Shown: piece by piece, positions 1 to 8,935 of the stretch
Numbering within the stretch: position 1 is the stretch's first letter
Layout: every line of letters starts with the position of its first letter
Origin: an uncultured Lachnospiraceae bacterium
GTDB taxonomy: Bacteria; Bacillota; Clostridia; Lachnospirales; Lachnospiraceae
Assembly: GCA_910585005.1 (NCBI GenBank)
Contig: CAJUCN010000001.1
Span: 248,001-312,000 of the forward strand
Direction of reading: 5' to 3'
DNA length: 64,000 bases
Notes under the pieces: model-generated
What the model was told of the DNA's origin: nothing
Database searches by the model: none
Seen by the model: the letters and a program-made list of their open reading frames with translations, nothing else
Translations under genes and position numbers: made by a program

Positions 1-42
1 ATTGGTGCCTAATATCTTGCAATAGCGAAGCCCACTATTCAT
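1..42 (-). CDS. Start of an unidentified gene, cut by window edge
   Basis: An ATG at 42-40 opens a frame that stays open to position 1 (14 codons, beginning MNSGLRYCKILGTN). It lies 6 nt after the stop of the upstream Wzy-like gene, and a purine-rich AGGGG stretch sits just before the ATG, so it is probably the next gene of the operon. The fragment is too short to identify. The 'KILGT/VN' pattern is reminiscent of the N-terminus of WecG/TagA/CpsF glycosyltransferases, but that is only a guess. Confidence 0.4.
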   Translation of the reverse strand, partial: MNSGLRYCKILGTN

Positions 43-48
43 TTTCCC

Positions 49-1605
49 CTATCCCTTTCTTCTTTTTTCCCCCAGCAGCAAAAACAGGCTGGCAACTACA
101 AAAACAGCCGCCCCCGCCACAATACTGCCTGTCACTGTGTTACGGAACCGTTCCACCTTTGCGATATTCCCGGCAAAGGCAACCATTTCGGTTTTTGCTG
201 ACTCATACCCAAGAACCCGGTCCCCTTCCTGCAAAATATCTTCCCCGGAAGTAAGATAATAACCCTCTGTCAGGTCATCCGTGTATTCAAATGCTTTCCG
301 GGGCAATAAGTACCTGTCAGGGTAAGAAACACACACAGATACCAGGATTCCACCCATGAGCGCCCCCGCAAGAGCCCATACGATCAGCTTACTCCTGTAT
401 TTTTTAAGCGCCCCTTTCCAATCCCCCCATACTGCTGTAAGCGCCGGGAGCTGCAACGCTGCCTCCCTGTCAAATCCAGCCAGGATCCCGATTTCCTTTG
501 TTTCCTTCCCTGCCATCCAAAGCCCAGGTCCAACCAAGAGGAGGGATACATTCTTAAAGGAGGTGTTAAACAAAAATGGCTCTGTCAGTCCGGCGGCCAG
601 GCAGGATAAGATCAGGCATAGCGCTATTCCGTCCTGCTGCATGGTCCTTCGATAAATCCCCCGGACATAAAGATACATTAAAAATGCGAAAAAAAGAATC
701 CCATAAGTAATCCATGCAAATACATAAGAATTGTCCATGGTTCTAAGAGACGTTACAATCCTGGTAGTGTCTACCCCAAAAAGCCCGGCCGGCTGGTTTT
801 GTAAAAACCACTTAGACAGCTCAAGCCTGGTATTTAAAAGCTTATTTACAAGATCAAACATTCTCCCCTTTAACAAAAGAGGCGCCCCAAAAGATAAGAA
901 AAGACAAAGGGGCAGGCAAAACTGGATCAACACCTGCTCCACCTTGCAAAATTTTTTCCTGATCTCCCAGTAGCACACTAAAACAAGACAGGCCGTAGTC
1001 ACCAAAAACCCCGTCGTACTAAGGGAATACATAAACACAAACAAATTTCCTGCCTCTAACACAGCCAGATAATAAAACCGGAATCTATTCTGAAGCAAAT
1101 AGACAAGAAAACACACCAAGACTAAATAGGATATATGCAGCACATTGGGATGGGCATACCCCAGATTCCACCGGATCACACGCCCCATTCCCAGCCTGTC
1201 ATGCACTTTAAAAGGACTGTCGATCACATGCAGGGCCGTAAGAAAAAACAAACTCCCAAAAGAAAGCGCCCATGTCGCCAGCCCTACCTGAAACAATCGT
1301 TTTAGGTCTATATTTTTCATCCCGCATAACAATAGCGCCACAAAAAGCGCCCCTTTTTCATGAGAGATTATATAAACTACGCCTCCAAGAAGAAGAAATG
1401 TGCCGTAAAAGACTATCTCCCGCAGGGAATAACTGGTCAAAACCGCCTTTCCTGCCCAGCCCATCAGCGCTATCACCAAAAACACCTTAAATGCCGTCTG
1501 CCCGTCGTACAACCCAATCCCCTTTGCAAACAGAAGTGACACAAAAAAAATATAAAAACAAATTTCCGATCGTTTCACCATATGCTTTTTAGTCATTTGC
1601 TCCAT
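49..1605 (-). CDS. Wzy-like polymerase with C-terminal two-helix extension
   Basis: Polytopic membrane protein of 518 aa. Residues 1-370 look like an O-antigen-polymerase (Wzy/EpsG-like) core, with helices throughout and an AHPN motif at 151-154. It is a paralog of the preceding gene (1589-2800): KNID (97-100) and the HPN motif (152-154) fall at identical residue numbers in both. Unlike that gene it continues for about 117 residues, with a helix near 406-426, a polar loop of about 60 residues and a second helix near 492-512, an outline that recalls a small Wzz-type chain-length protein. The start at 1605 has GGAAGGA five nt upstream. Polymerase activity is inferred from topology and context. 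Confidence 0.72.
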   Translation of the reverse strand: MEQMTKKHMVKRSEICFYIFFVSLLFAKGIGLYDGQTAFKVFLVIALMGWAGKAVLTSYSLREIVFYGTFLLLGGVVYIISHEKGALFVALLLCGMKNIDLKRLFQVGLATWALSFGSLFFLTALHVIDSPFKVHDRLGMGRVIRWNLGYAHPNVLHISYLVLVCFLVYLLQNRFRFYYLAVLEAGNLFVFMYSLSTTGFLVTTACLVLVCYWEIRKKFCKVEQVLIQFCLPLCLFLSFGAPLLLKGRMFDLVNKLLNTRLELSKWFLQNQPAGLFGVDTTRIVTSLRTMDNSYVFAWITYGILFFAFLMYLYVRGIYRRTMQQDGIALCLILSCLAAGLTEPFLFNTSFKNVSLLLVGPGLWMAGKETKEIGILAGFDREAALQLPALTAVWGDWKGALKKYRSKLIVWALAGALMGGILVSVCVSYPDRYLLPRKAFEYTDDLTEGYYLTSGEDILQEGDRVLGYESAKTEMVAFAGNIAKVERFRNTVTGSIVAGAAVFVVASLFLLLGEKRRKG

Positions 1606-2800
1606 AGCTTTCCTTCCTTTCCCTGTCAGTTATCCCTTTCCATTCTGACCCTTTCAGCATCATGCACCATGCCCCGCCTGCCAAAAACAGCAGATAGTTT
1701 CTTGCTAGATAAACGGAAATGACATGAGCCTCAATAACCGTGTAAAGGCTGATCGATGCAATAAGCGCTATGGACAGATAGTCATTCCTTTTATTAAAAA
1801 ACACCAGCATTCCCGCTATTGCCAGCGCCAAAACGCACCCAGGTATGATCCCGTACCAGTAAAAAAGCCGCACCCAGCCAAGGTCAAAAAAGTAATTGTT
1901 TTCTGGTCTGGAAAACAGCCTCCATGTTTGTACGGTTCCCTCAAACCGGTCATTCTCCACCAAAATACGAACCCTTCCATTCAATGCCCTGTTCAAATAA
2001 TAAAAAAGCATTGTAACCGGGCTTCTGTCGTCATACCACACATAATCGTAGACCCGGTATGCATTGCATGCGATCAAAACCGATATTCCAATGCTTCCTA
2101 ATGATGTGATCATACCGAACCAGTTCAACAGTTTCCCCACCAAAACATTCTTCTGCCGTGTAGCTGCCAGCACGATAACAATCGCCAGCACCGTTACGAG
2201 AAGGCTTGTCCTGGAATCTGTCAAAAGATAAAAAAAGACATTCACCAACAGTAAAACCAGATAAAGCCACCATCCCATCACTTTCCCGTACAGATACAGT
2301 CCCAATACGGACAGCGACCACACCATGCACTGCAAGGCATTGGGATGTCCCATCCCCAGGGTATATCTGGTTTCCACACTTCCCCGGCCAAAGTCCTGGG
2401 TCAGCGATATTCTGCCATAAATCCCCGTTACCGACAAAAGGATAATGGAAAGGCAGCCTGAAAGCGTGAGCCAAAACACCAGCTTTAGGCATTTGTGCAT
2501 ATCTATGTTTTTGCACGCTGCCACAAAAATGACCACCCGCACCAGCTCATTCCTCCCGGTAACAAAATAGGAAACTGCCCCCAGCACACAAAAGAAAAAG
2601 ATGCAGACATATTCCCTAAACGTATACTTTGTCAGACACACTTTCGCCAAAAACAGGAGAAAAGTAAGTTGAAAAAGCCTCCCCTGTACCGGATTGGTAT
2701 AGTTGCTTTTATCTACAATGACTACCAGCACTTCTATCACCACCGCAATGGTAAAAAGATATTCCCCAATCCGGTGCATGAAGGTATCTTTGGTTTTCAT
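1589..2800 (-). CDS. Wzy-like oligosaccharide repeat-unit polymerase
   Basis: Integral membrane protein of 403 aa with about ten hydrophobic segments and a GHPN motif at 151-154 in a presumed extracytoplasmic loop, typical of Gram-positive Wzy-like polymerases. Such enzymes join flipped lipid-linked repeat units outside the membrane. It overlaps the upstream ABC flippase gene by ATGA (2797-2800) and the downstream paralog by 17 nt, so the three are translationally coupled and probably act on the same lipid-linked substrate. Wzy sequences diverge strongly, so the call rests on topology, the motif and the position next to a flippase. Confidence 0.72.
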   Translation of the reverse strand: MKTKDTFMHRIGEYLFTIAVVIEVLVVIVDKSNYTNPVQGRLFQLTFLLFLAKVCLTKYTFREYVCIFFFCVLGAVSYFVTGRNELVRVVIFVAACKNIDMHKCLKLVFWLTLSGCLSIILLSVTGIYGRISLTQDFGRGSVETRYTLGMGHPNALQCMVWSLSVLGLYLYGKVMGWWLYLVLLLVNVFFYLLTDSRTSLLVTVLAIVIVLAATRQKNVLVGKLLNWFGMITSLGSIGISVLIACNAYRVYDYVWYDDRSPVTMLFYYLNRALNGRVRILVENDRFEGTVQTWRLFSRPENNYFFDLGWVRLFYWYGIIPGCVLALAIAGMLVFFNKRNDYLSIALIASISLYTVIEAHVISVYLARNYLLFLAGGAWCMMLKGSEWKGITDRERKESYGAND

Positions 2801-4557
2801 GACGTTTCATCCCCCGTAGTATCCAACACATCCTGCCTGTTTTTCTTTTCCACCTTTCCATCCTTGACTTCAAAGATCACATCTGCATTTTTGATGGTGG
2901 TAAGCCGGTGGGCAATGATGAGGATGGTCTTTTGTCCTTTTAATGAATCGATGGCCTCCATCACAGCCGCTTCCGTGTCATTGTCAAGAGCGGAAGTCGC
3001 CTCATCCAACACCAAAACCTCGGGATTATGGTAAAGCGCCCTGGCAATGCCGATCCTCTGCCTCTGTCCCCCGGATAAGCGGACTCCCCGGTCCCCAACA
3101 TAGGTATCAAGCCCCTCCGGAAGGGTATCCACAAAATCATAAAGCTGCGCCTGCTGGAGGGCACTTATAACCGTTTGCTCATCAATCTCACTCTCATCAA
3201 TCCCAAATGCCACATTATTCCTGATGGTATCATCAGACAGGTAAATGGACTGGGGAATATATCCGATCTCCTTTTGCCAGGTAGGCAGATTCTTATAAAT
3301 ATTCATCCCATCCACTATAATTTTTCCCTGCTGGGGCGGCAAAAGCCCCAGTAAAATATCTACCATCGTTGATTTCCCGGCTCCGGAACTTCCCACAAAA
3401 GCTACCGTTTCCCCCCTGGTAATCTCAAAGCAGGCATCTTCAATGACATTGCCTTCCCCTTCAGGATAACAGTATGTGACACGCTTTGCCTGGATCTTTT
3501 CCTGGAAACGCCACTGGCCATCCTTTTCCTGCTCCTCCACATACAGATCTTCTATTTCCTTTAAATCGTGGTAGATTAAGTCAATGGAAGGGGTTGCAAA
3601 AATCACTGCGGAGAGATGCTCGTTGATCCTGCCAACAGATGGCAATAGCCGGAATGCCGCTACTGCAAATATGGCAAGCTGGGGCACGAATTCCGCTAAT
3701 TCTTTTTGTCCGAAAAACATCTTTACCAATACCGCCGCTAAAAGCCCTGTCATACATACCATTTCAATGATATATTTAGGCATAATCCCGATCAGGCGGT
3801 TTAAACGGAGCACGCGCACATACTTTCCCATATAGCTGTCATAGTTTCTGATAAAGGTCTCACTCCGGTCAAGAATCTTGATATCTTTGATCCCGCTTAA
3901 GGACTGGTTCATCCACTGGTAGATTTTTGCCTTGTATTCCTGTCCCTGTTCTCCCCATTTCCTGGAATATTTTTTGTTGATATAGGAAAAAATTGCAAGA
4001 CAGACTACCAGCAGGCCAGCGATCACTACCGTAATCGATTGGCTTACAATAAACAGATACACTCCAAGAACCATGCACACACATGCTTCAGCCGCCATTT
4101 CCATAAAGTGCAGGATCGCCTTGGCAAACTGATCCGTATCCTCCTGCATGCTCCTTTGCAGGACTGCAATATTCTTATTCAAATGGAAGGTATATGGCTC
4201 CTTCATATAGGCTTTTAGCAGATTCGTTGATATGGTCCGCTGGATCCGGTATGCAAACCTGTAGATCGTATTTTTTTCCAGTATAATATAGACGTTTTTG
4301 ATCACATAGATCGCTATAATGCCCCCTGCCAGCGCTGCCAGGAAATGTTCAAACTCCCCGAACGAACCTAAACGGTAAAGAACGGATATCACCGTGCTTT
4401 CCAACATGGCATCCTGGTTCATGATCCCGTCAATGAAAGGGGAAAACAGGGAAATAGCCAAAAGTTCCAACATGCTTCCCGCCAGAATCATAACCGTCAG
4501 CAGGACGATCTTTATTTTATCCGCTGTAGAAAAAATATAATTTAACTTTTTAATCAT
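2797..4557 (-). CDS. PglK-like ABC flippase for lipid-linked oligosaccharide
   Basis: 586-aa half-transporter: six-helix permease domain (about 1-330) followed by an ATPase domain. Walker A reads GSSGAGKST, the signature is LSGGQRQR, Walker B is VLVLDEATSALD, and the H-loop is IIAHRL. The fused MsbA/PglK architecture is known for flipping undecaprenyl-linked glycans. It overlaps the upstream GT4 gene by 8 nt and the downstream Wzy-like gene by 4 nt. It is the third of three such transporters in the window (the others are at 24876-26639 and 62873-64000). Substrate is inferred from context; a generic lipid or peptide exporter is less likely here. Confidence 0.93.
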   Translation of the reverse strand: MIKKLNYIFSTADKIKIVLLTVMILAGSMLELLAISLFSPFIDGIMNQDAMLESTVISVLYRLGSFGEFEHFLAALAGGIIAIYVIKNVYIILEKNTIYRFAYRIQRTISTNLLKAYMKEPYTFHLNKNIAVLQRSMQEDTDQFAKAILHFMEMAAEACVCMVLGVYLFIVSQSITVVIAGLLVVCLAIFSYINKKYSRKWGEQGQEYKAKIYQWMNQSLSGIKDIKILDRSETFIRNYDSYMGKYVRVLRLNRLIGIMPKYIIEMVCMTGLLAAVLVKMFFGQKELAEFVPQLAIFAVAAFRLLPSVGRINEHLSAVIFATPSIDLIYHDLKEIEDLYVEEQEKDGQWRFQEKIQAKRVTYCYPEGEGNVIEDACFEITRGETVAFVGSSGAGKSTMVDILLGLLPPQQGKIIVDGMNIYKNLPTWQKEIGYIPQSIYLSDDTIRNNVAFGIDESEIDEQTVISALQQAQLYDFVDTLPEGLDTYVGDRGVRLSGGQRQRIGIARALYHNPEVLVLDEATSALDNDTEAAVMEAIDSLKGQKTILIIAHRLTTIKNADVIFEVKDGKVEKKNRQDVLDTTGDETS

Positions 4558-5689
4558 ATGCCACCTTCTCCATGCACCCCATCAGCTTTTCGTAATAAAT
4601 GTCAAATCCGCATTTTTCTTTTATGTCCTCATAACTGTTCTTTCCCATCTCCTTTAAGTGTTCTTTACTGGAAACGCATTTCAGAACAGCCTCATAAAAG
4701 TCTTCCTTACTGTTATCCTGAAACAGGTAACCGTTCCTGCCCTCTTCTATATAACAGGCAGTGCCGTTTGTATTGCTGCATATTGCCGGCACGGAAAAGG
4801 ACATTGCCTCTAACTGGGAGACAGAGGCAGGTTCCCTTGTGCTGGGAAGCACAAAAAGGTCTGCACTGGCATAAAGCTCCTCCATCTGCCTGTATGTCAG
4901 GTTTTCCAACAGCCTGACCCTTTCTCCCAACCCGGATTCTAAAAGGAACGCTTCCAGCTTTCTTTTATATTCCTTTTCAAAATGATCCGCACATTCCCCT
5001 GTAACGGTAAGACTTAGGTCATAACGGCCCGCAAGCTTTAAAAACACTTCCAGGAGCATACGGATATTCTTTCTTTCTTCGTATTTCCCCACACACAAAA
5101 GATTAATTTTACCCTTTTGAAACCATTCTTTTTGTTCCGGCGAAAGCCTGGGTTCCATCACAAAGGGAACAAATACTGCCCCAGGCTCTTTTACCTTGTT
5201 CTTCCCTTCCACGCCAAGAACCGGTGTAATCCTGATCTTAGGCAAAAGCCCTTTTACGATCCGGTGAGGCAGGTCATTTTTGATCTCATCCTCCCATAAG
5301 GGGCTTTGATTATACAGGATCATCGGGATCTTTAAACCTTTACAGGCCAGACAGGTAAAAATGGAATAAACAGACCGCTCCCTGATGATCATCAGATCCG
5401 GACGAAAGCCGGAAACGATCTTCCTGATTTTTCCCATAGAGGGGAATCCATATTTCAGCCGCATGTCGCAGGCTTTGCTGTTCTTTCGCTGCAGGACATG
5501 GACATAGATCCAGTTCACGGCACAAAACACTTTGGAATACCCGGCAAATACCGGTGTCACATCACTGTAATCTTCCAGTTTCCCCTGATAATGGCTTATG
5601 AAACAAACTTCATGGCCATGCTCCCTTAACCCTTTCATAATAGGCACCTGATTGGTATGGTATCTGTGTGCCACATAAAGAAATCTCAT
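4550..5689 (-). CDS. GT4-family glycosyltransferase
   Basis: Cytoplasmic GT-B fold enzyme of 379 aa from the chosen ATG (5689). The C-terminal donor-binding half contains LLCVGKYEERKN and the REPASVSQLEAMSFSVP stretch, with an acidic residue where GT4 enzymes carry the EX7E motif. It should add a sugar from a nucleotide donor to the lipid-linked intermediate. An in-frame TTG lies further upstream at 5731; the ATG was preferred because the protein then begins MRFLYVAHRYHTN, a normal GT4 first strand. The AGGAG before it is only 1 nt away, so initiation may depend on coupling to the upstream gene, whose stop is 7 nt before. Acceptor and donor are unknown. Confidence 0.85.
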   Translation of the reverse strand: MRFLYVAHRYHTNQVPIMKGLREHGHEVCFISHYQGKLEDYSDVTPVFAGYSKVFCAVNWIYVHVLQRKNSKACDMRLKYGFPSMGKIRKIVSGFRPDLMIIRERSVYSIFTCLACKGLKIPMILYNQSPLWEDEIKNDLPHRIVKGLLPKIRITPVLGVEGKNKVKEPGAVFVPFVMEPRLSPEQKEWFQKGKINLLCVGKYEERKNIRMLLEVFLKLAGRYDLSLTVTGECADHFEKEYKRKLEAFLLESGLGERVRLLENLTYRQMEELYASADLFVLPSTREPASVSQLEAMSFSVPAICSNTNGTACYIEEGRNGYLFQDNSKEDFYEAVLKCVSSKEHLKEMGKNSYEDIKEKCGFDIYYEKLMGCMEKVAYD

Positions 5690-5696
5690 ACTCCTG

Positions 5697-6761
5697 CTAT
5701 CTTCCTTCCTGTACTTCGTCAAGTAAATCAAGCCACTGTTTCAAAATGCTCTGTAAGGAAAATCTTTCCCGCACTTTTGAAGCTTCCTTCCCCATCTTCG
5801 CTGCCTGATCTTCCTCACCAGCCATTCTTTCCATGGCCATACATAAATCATCCGGTTGCCCTACCGGAACAAGAAGGCCATTCACCCCATCCTGGATACA
5901 CATCCGGGATCCGCCGCAGGGACAGTCAGTGGAAACTACCGGCATTCCCATTCCCATTGCCTCCAACAGGGAGTTGGATATCCCTTCATAATCCGAAGAG
6001 AGCACATACATCCCTCCATCTTTTATTTCCTCCAAAATATCCTTATGAAAACCCTCAAAAATCACATGTTCCCTGATACCTAATGTTCCTGCCAGGTCTC
6101 TTAATTCCTGCTCCAGTTCTCCCTCTCCATACAAATGCAGCACATAATCAGGAAACCTTTGCAAAAATTTCTGAAATGCCCGAAACAGGCTCACATGGTT
6201 TTTTTGTTCCACAAGCCGCCCGGCAGCAACCACCGTATGTTTTCTGGGCCCTTCATAAACCTCCGGCAGGTTTTCCGTGATGGGGTTCGCGATCACAACG
6301 CCCTTTTTCTGTATTTTTTCTTGAAAATACGATAACGCTGCCTGGGTCTGGAACACTACTTTATCAGAATGCAAAAATGCATATTCCCGTATCCGTTTAT
6401 TGGGGAATGACTCCGGGTCATTACGCTCAGAGGAAACCAGTTTCATCCCTAATCCCACCCTTGCAAGGCAGGCGAAAAAAGCAGTTGCAGGCTCAAAAGC
6501 AGCCAGGATATAATCCCGGTTTTTCCGAAACACCTTCCGCATCCGCATAACCCTGGCCATCCGCTTTAGGAGACTTCCGTCTGTCCTTCCTCCAATTTGG
6601 ATGACCTCGATACGTTCATCCAGTTGATAGGCCATATCATCACCAGCCGTCATCAGGATCTTAACCTCCATTTGCCGGTTTACAAATTCATTTGCCAACA
6701 CTGATATGACCCGTTCCGCGCCTCCGCCTACCATGCGCGGAATGATAAACATTACTTTCAT
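5697..6761 (-). CDS. GT4-family glycosyltransferase
   Basis: 354-aa GT-B enzyme beginning MKVMFIIPRMVGGGAERV, with the GGGAERV glycine loop typical of GT4. The C-terminal half has VVAAGRLVEQKNH, the EGISNSLLEAMGMGMP (EX7E) region and STDCPCGG. This subgroup includes PglH/PglJ-like N-acetylgalactosaminyl transferases, but the linkage cannot be predicted. The start at 6761 was chosen over the ATG at 6773 because GGAG lies six nt before it and it forms an ATGA overlap with the upstream stop; the 6773 ATG has no ribosome binding site. Close relatives occur at 34180-35283 and 35276-36376. Confidence 0.88.
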   Translation of the reverse strand: MKVMFIIPRMVGGGAERVISVLANEFVNRQMEVKILMTAGDDMAYQLDERIEVIQIGGRTDGSLLKRMARVMRMRKVFRKNRDYILAAFEPATAFFACLARVGLGMKLVSSERNDPESFPNKRIREYAFLHSDKVVFQTQAALSYFQEKIQKKGVVIANPITENLPEVYEGPRKHTVVAAGRLVEQKNHVSLFRAFQKFLQRFPDYVLHLYGEGELEQELRDLAGTLGIREHVIFEGFHKDILEEIKDGGMYVLSSDYEGISNSLLEAMGMGMPVVSTDCPCGGSRMCIQDGVNGLLVPVGQPDDLCMAMERMAGEEDQAAKMGKEASKVRERFSLQSILKQWLDLLDEVQEGR

Positions 6762-7693
6762 TTCTTTCTCCATTTGTTTTTATTGTAAACCAAATATTGG
6801 ATATCAATCACTTCAAAACGGGATGACTGGCTGTATGTATGCACCCCAAGCAGCTTGCGCCCTATACCGTTATGATGTCCCGTCCCGTTAAAACTGGCCG
6901 GAAGCAGCTCTTTGATCTGCTTATCAGGAAGTTTTTCCCCTTTTTCACAAAACTGCACAGAATATCCGTAAATTCCGGATGTACTGCGCTGTAAAGGAAC
7001 CAAAGGCTCCTTTTCCCCGATTACAGGCCCTGCCATCCTTGACTTCAGCGTATAGGGATCAGACCCCTTCCCCCCATCACGGACACCGATCCCGCCTTCT
7101 TTTTTGTATAACTCATACCTGTAAAACCGGGTATAAAAAACATCTCCCGGATCATACTCAGAAGCCAAAATACTTACCTTGTCATCTTTTTTCTCCCAGA
7201 CAATACTGTCAACAAGCTTCCGCCCTTTTAGAAATTCTCCTATTTTTTCCCATCGGTACGGAAATTCCACACAGCGGTACAGGTTCACAGACTGATTCAT
7301 TTCTGTTTCCGGAATCATCAGCAGCTCGCCGCCCCACTCAAAGCACATGGGAAAAGACATATGGTAAGCCTCTTCGATGACAGGAACCGGTTCCTTCCAG
7401 GAACCGTCTGAGATATCAGAACATGCAATGCAGCCAAGTCCTGTCTGCCTGTCCACCCTCTCTAAAAAAACCACATCTTTCCCGTCCTTCTCCCAAACCA
7501 AAGGATCCGCATACCAATACTCCTTCGTGTGGGGCAAAACCGTAAACACTTTGTCTTTGACATCATTTCCTTTGTAGAGTTCTTTCCCCTGTTCCCTGTC
7601 ACAAAAGGCACAGGAAAAGATCGCCTCATACCCAACCAGTTTTTGAAATCCCAACTTCCACCCTAATTTTCTGATTTTACTAATCAGTTGCAT
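6758..7693 (-). CDS. GINT1-N-like beta-propeller protein (putative transferase)
   Basis: Soluble protein of 311 aa without signal peptide or membrane segment. It carries YADPLVW near 61-67 and SFPMCFEWGG followed by MIPET near 113-130. Repeats of this kind mark the five-bladed propeller found at the N-terminus of plant glucosamine inositolphosphorylceramide transferase (GINT1) and in bacterial polysaccharide loci. The bacterial function is not established; a role as glycosyl- or formyl-type transferase accessory is possible. AGAGGGA precedes the ATG by 5 nt. It sits between two GT4 genes and overlaps the downstream one by 4 nt, which argues for a role in assembling the same glycan. Confidence 0.65.
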   Translation of the reverse strand: MQLISKIRKLGWKLGFQKLVGYEAIFSCAFCDREQGKELYKGNDVKDKVFTVLPHTKEYWYADPLVWEKDGKDVVFLERVDRQTGLGCIACSDISDGSWKEPVPVIEEAYHMSFPMCFEWGGELLMIPETEMNQSVNLYRCVEFPYRWEKIGEFLKGRKLVDSIVWEKKDDKVSILASEYDPGDVFYTRFYRYELYKKEGGIGVRDGGKGSDPYTLKSRMAGPVIGEKEPLVPLQRSTSGIYGYSVQFCEKGEKLPDKQIKELLPASFNGTGHHNGIGRKLLGVHTYSQSSRFEVIDIQYLVYNKNKWRKK

Positions 7694-7705
7694 AAAAATC
7701 CCTCT

Positions 7706-8935
7706 TTATAGCCGCCTGATCACTTCCAGCAGCTTTTCACAATATGACCCGGCCGTATCAAATTCCTTTTTAAGGCATTCTTCCGAATAAGCTTTAAGTC
7801 TTTTTGTCTCATTCCACAAGCTTTCTATCTGGCTCTTTAACTCTTCTGCATTCCCTGCACAAAAAAGGCCGCCTATTTTCCCCTCTTCAATCAATTCCGG
7901 AATTCCGCCAATCCGGCTTCCTATGACCGGCGTGCCTAAAGCGATGGATTCCATCACAGAAAACGGACAGTTCTCATAGCATTCTGACGGGACAAGGCTA
8001 AATGCCGCCTCCCGGATCAGTTTGGCAAGCCCTTCCCCTTCCTGAAATCCCACGTTTTTAATGTTTTCTATTTCATTTACCTGTCCTTCCAGGGAGCCGT
8101 TTCCTGCAAAGATAAAAGGAATCTTTGGAAGCTGCCGGCACACTTCCAGTAACGTCCCTATCCCTTTTTCCTCTGAAAACCTTCCGAAATATAGCACATA
8201 TCCTTCTTTTTTCCGATTGGTGTGTTCTTTCTCTTTTCTTGCAGTTCCCAAATGTCCTTCCGGGATAAAATTATGCAGGACTTTCGTCTTACCCTGAAAT
8301 TCTTTCCTGTGGAGCAACTGCTCCTCCATAAAGTAAGAAGGACAAATCACGCAATCTATCCATTGATATACCTTTAATCTTTTATACAACTCCGCTTCCA
8401 AAGCAGCTAAGAAACTTTTTGCCTTTGATCCATGGATACAGGCATTCTTTACACATTCTAAATAGCCCCGCTCCATGCACTGCTGGCACAGTTTTCCAGT
8501 AGACGGAATTCTCATTAAATGGTTGGGACATACCAATTGCGTATCATGTGCTGTGTACAGGATCTTAATTCTTTTTCCTGCCTTTTTTCCATACTTGATA
8601 ATCTCATATATGATAGAAGGCGTCAACTGAAAGTTAAAATTATTCAAATGTACCACATCCGGAGCAAAATCATCCAGGACGGGACGCAGCTTCTTCCTGG
8701 CTACCCGGGAATAAATGATTCGGAACGGGTAAAAGATTTTGTTCCATTTCCCCGTATGAAAATCCATATTGGGCGTGTAGCTGCCTACACGGTTTCCTGC
8801 CACACGGTCCGGATGATCCATTCCAAAATACTGTACCTCATGCCCCTTTTTTTGAAGTTCTTCCCCAACTCCAAACAAATAAGTCTCTGAACCGCCATTG
8901 GGAAATAAAAACTTATTGACCATTAATATCTTCAA
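7706..8935 (-). CDS. GT4-family glycosyltransferase with cysteine-rich insert, TTG start
   Basis: 409-aa GT-B enzyme beginning KILMVNKFLFPNGGSETY. It has a conserved donor half (YVLYFGRFSEEKG, then CPFSVMESIALGTP). Residues 130-170 carry five cysteines (136, 150, 153, 161, 166) in a CPNH...CxxC...C...C arrangement seen in ExpE7-like GT4 enzymes, which may bind a metal. The start appears to be TTG at 8935, overlapping the stop of the CotH-like gene as TTGA, with GGAGG ten nt upstream; the next ATG would remove the first strand and lacks a site. The sugar transferred is unknown. Confidence 0.87.
   Translation of the reverse strand: MKILMVNKFLFPNGGSETYLFGVGEELQKKGHEVQYFGMDHPDRVAGNRVGSYTPNMDFHTGKWNKIFYPFRIIYSRVARKKLRPVLDDFAPDVVHLNNFNFQLTPSIIYEIIKYGKKAGKRIKILYTAHDTQLVCPNHLMRIPSTGKLCQQCMERGYLECVKNACIHGSKAKSFLAALEAELYKRLKVYQWIDCVICPSYFMEEQLLHRKEFQGKTKVLHNFIPEGHLGTARKEKEHTNRKKEGYVLYFGRFSEEKGIGTLLEVCRQLPKIPFIFAGNGSLEGQVNEIENIKNVGFQEGEGLAKLIREAAFSLVPSECYENCPFSVMESIALGTPVIGSRIGGIPELIEEGKIGGLFCAGNAEELKSQIESLWNETKRLKAYSEECLKKEFDTAGSYCEKLLEVIRRL

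Noticed and set aside
2031..2516. Minus-strand open frame of 161 codons
   Set aside because: Lies fully inside the Wzy-like gene in another frame; no motif.
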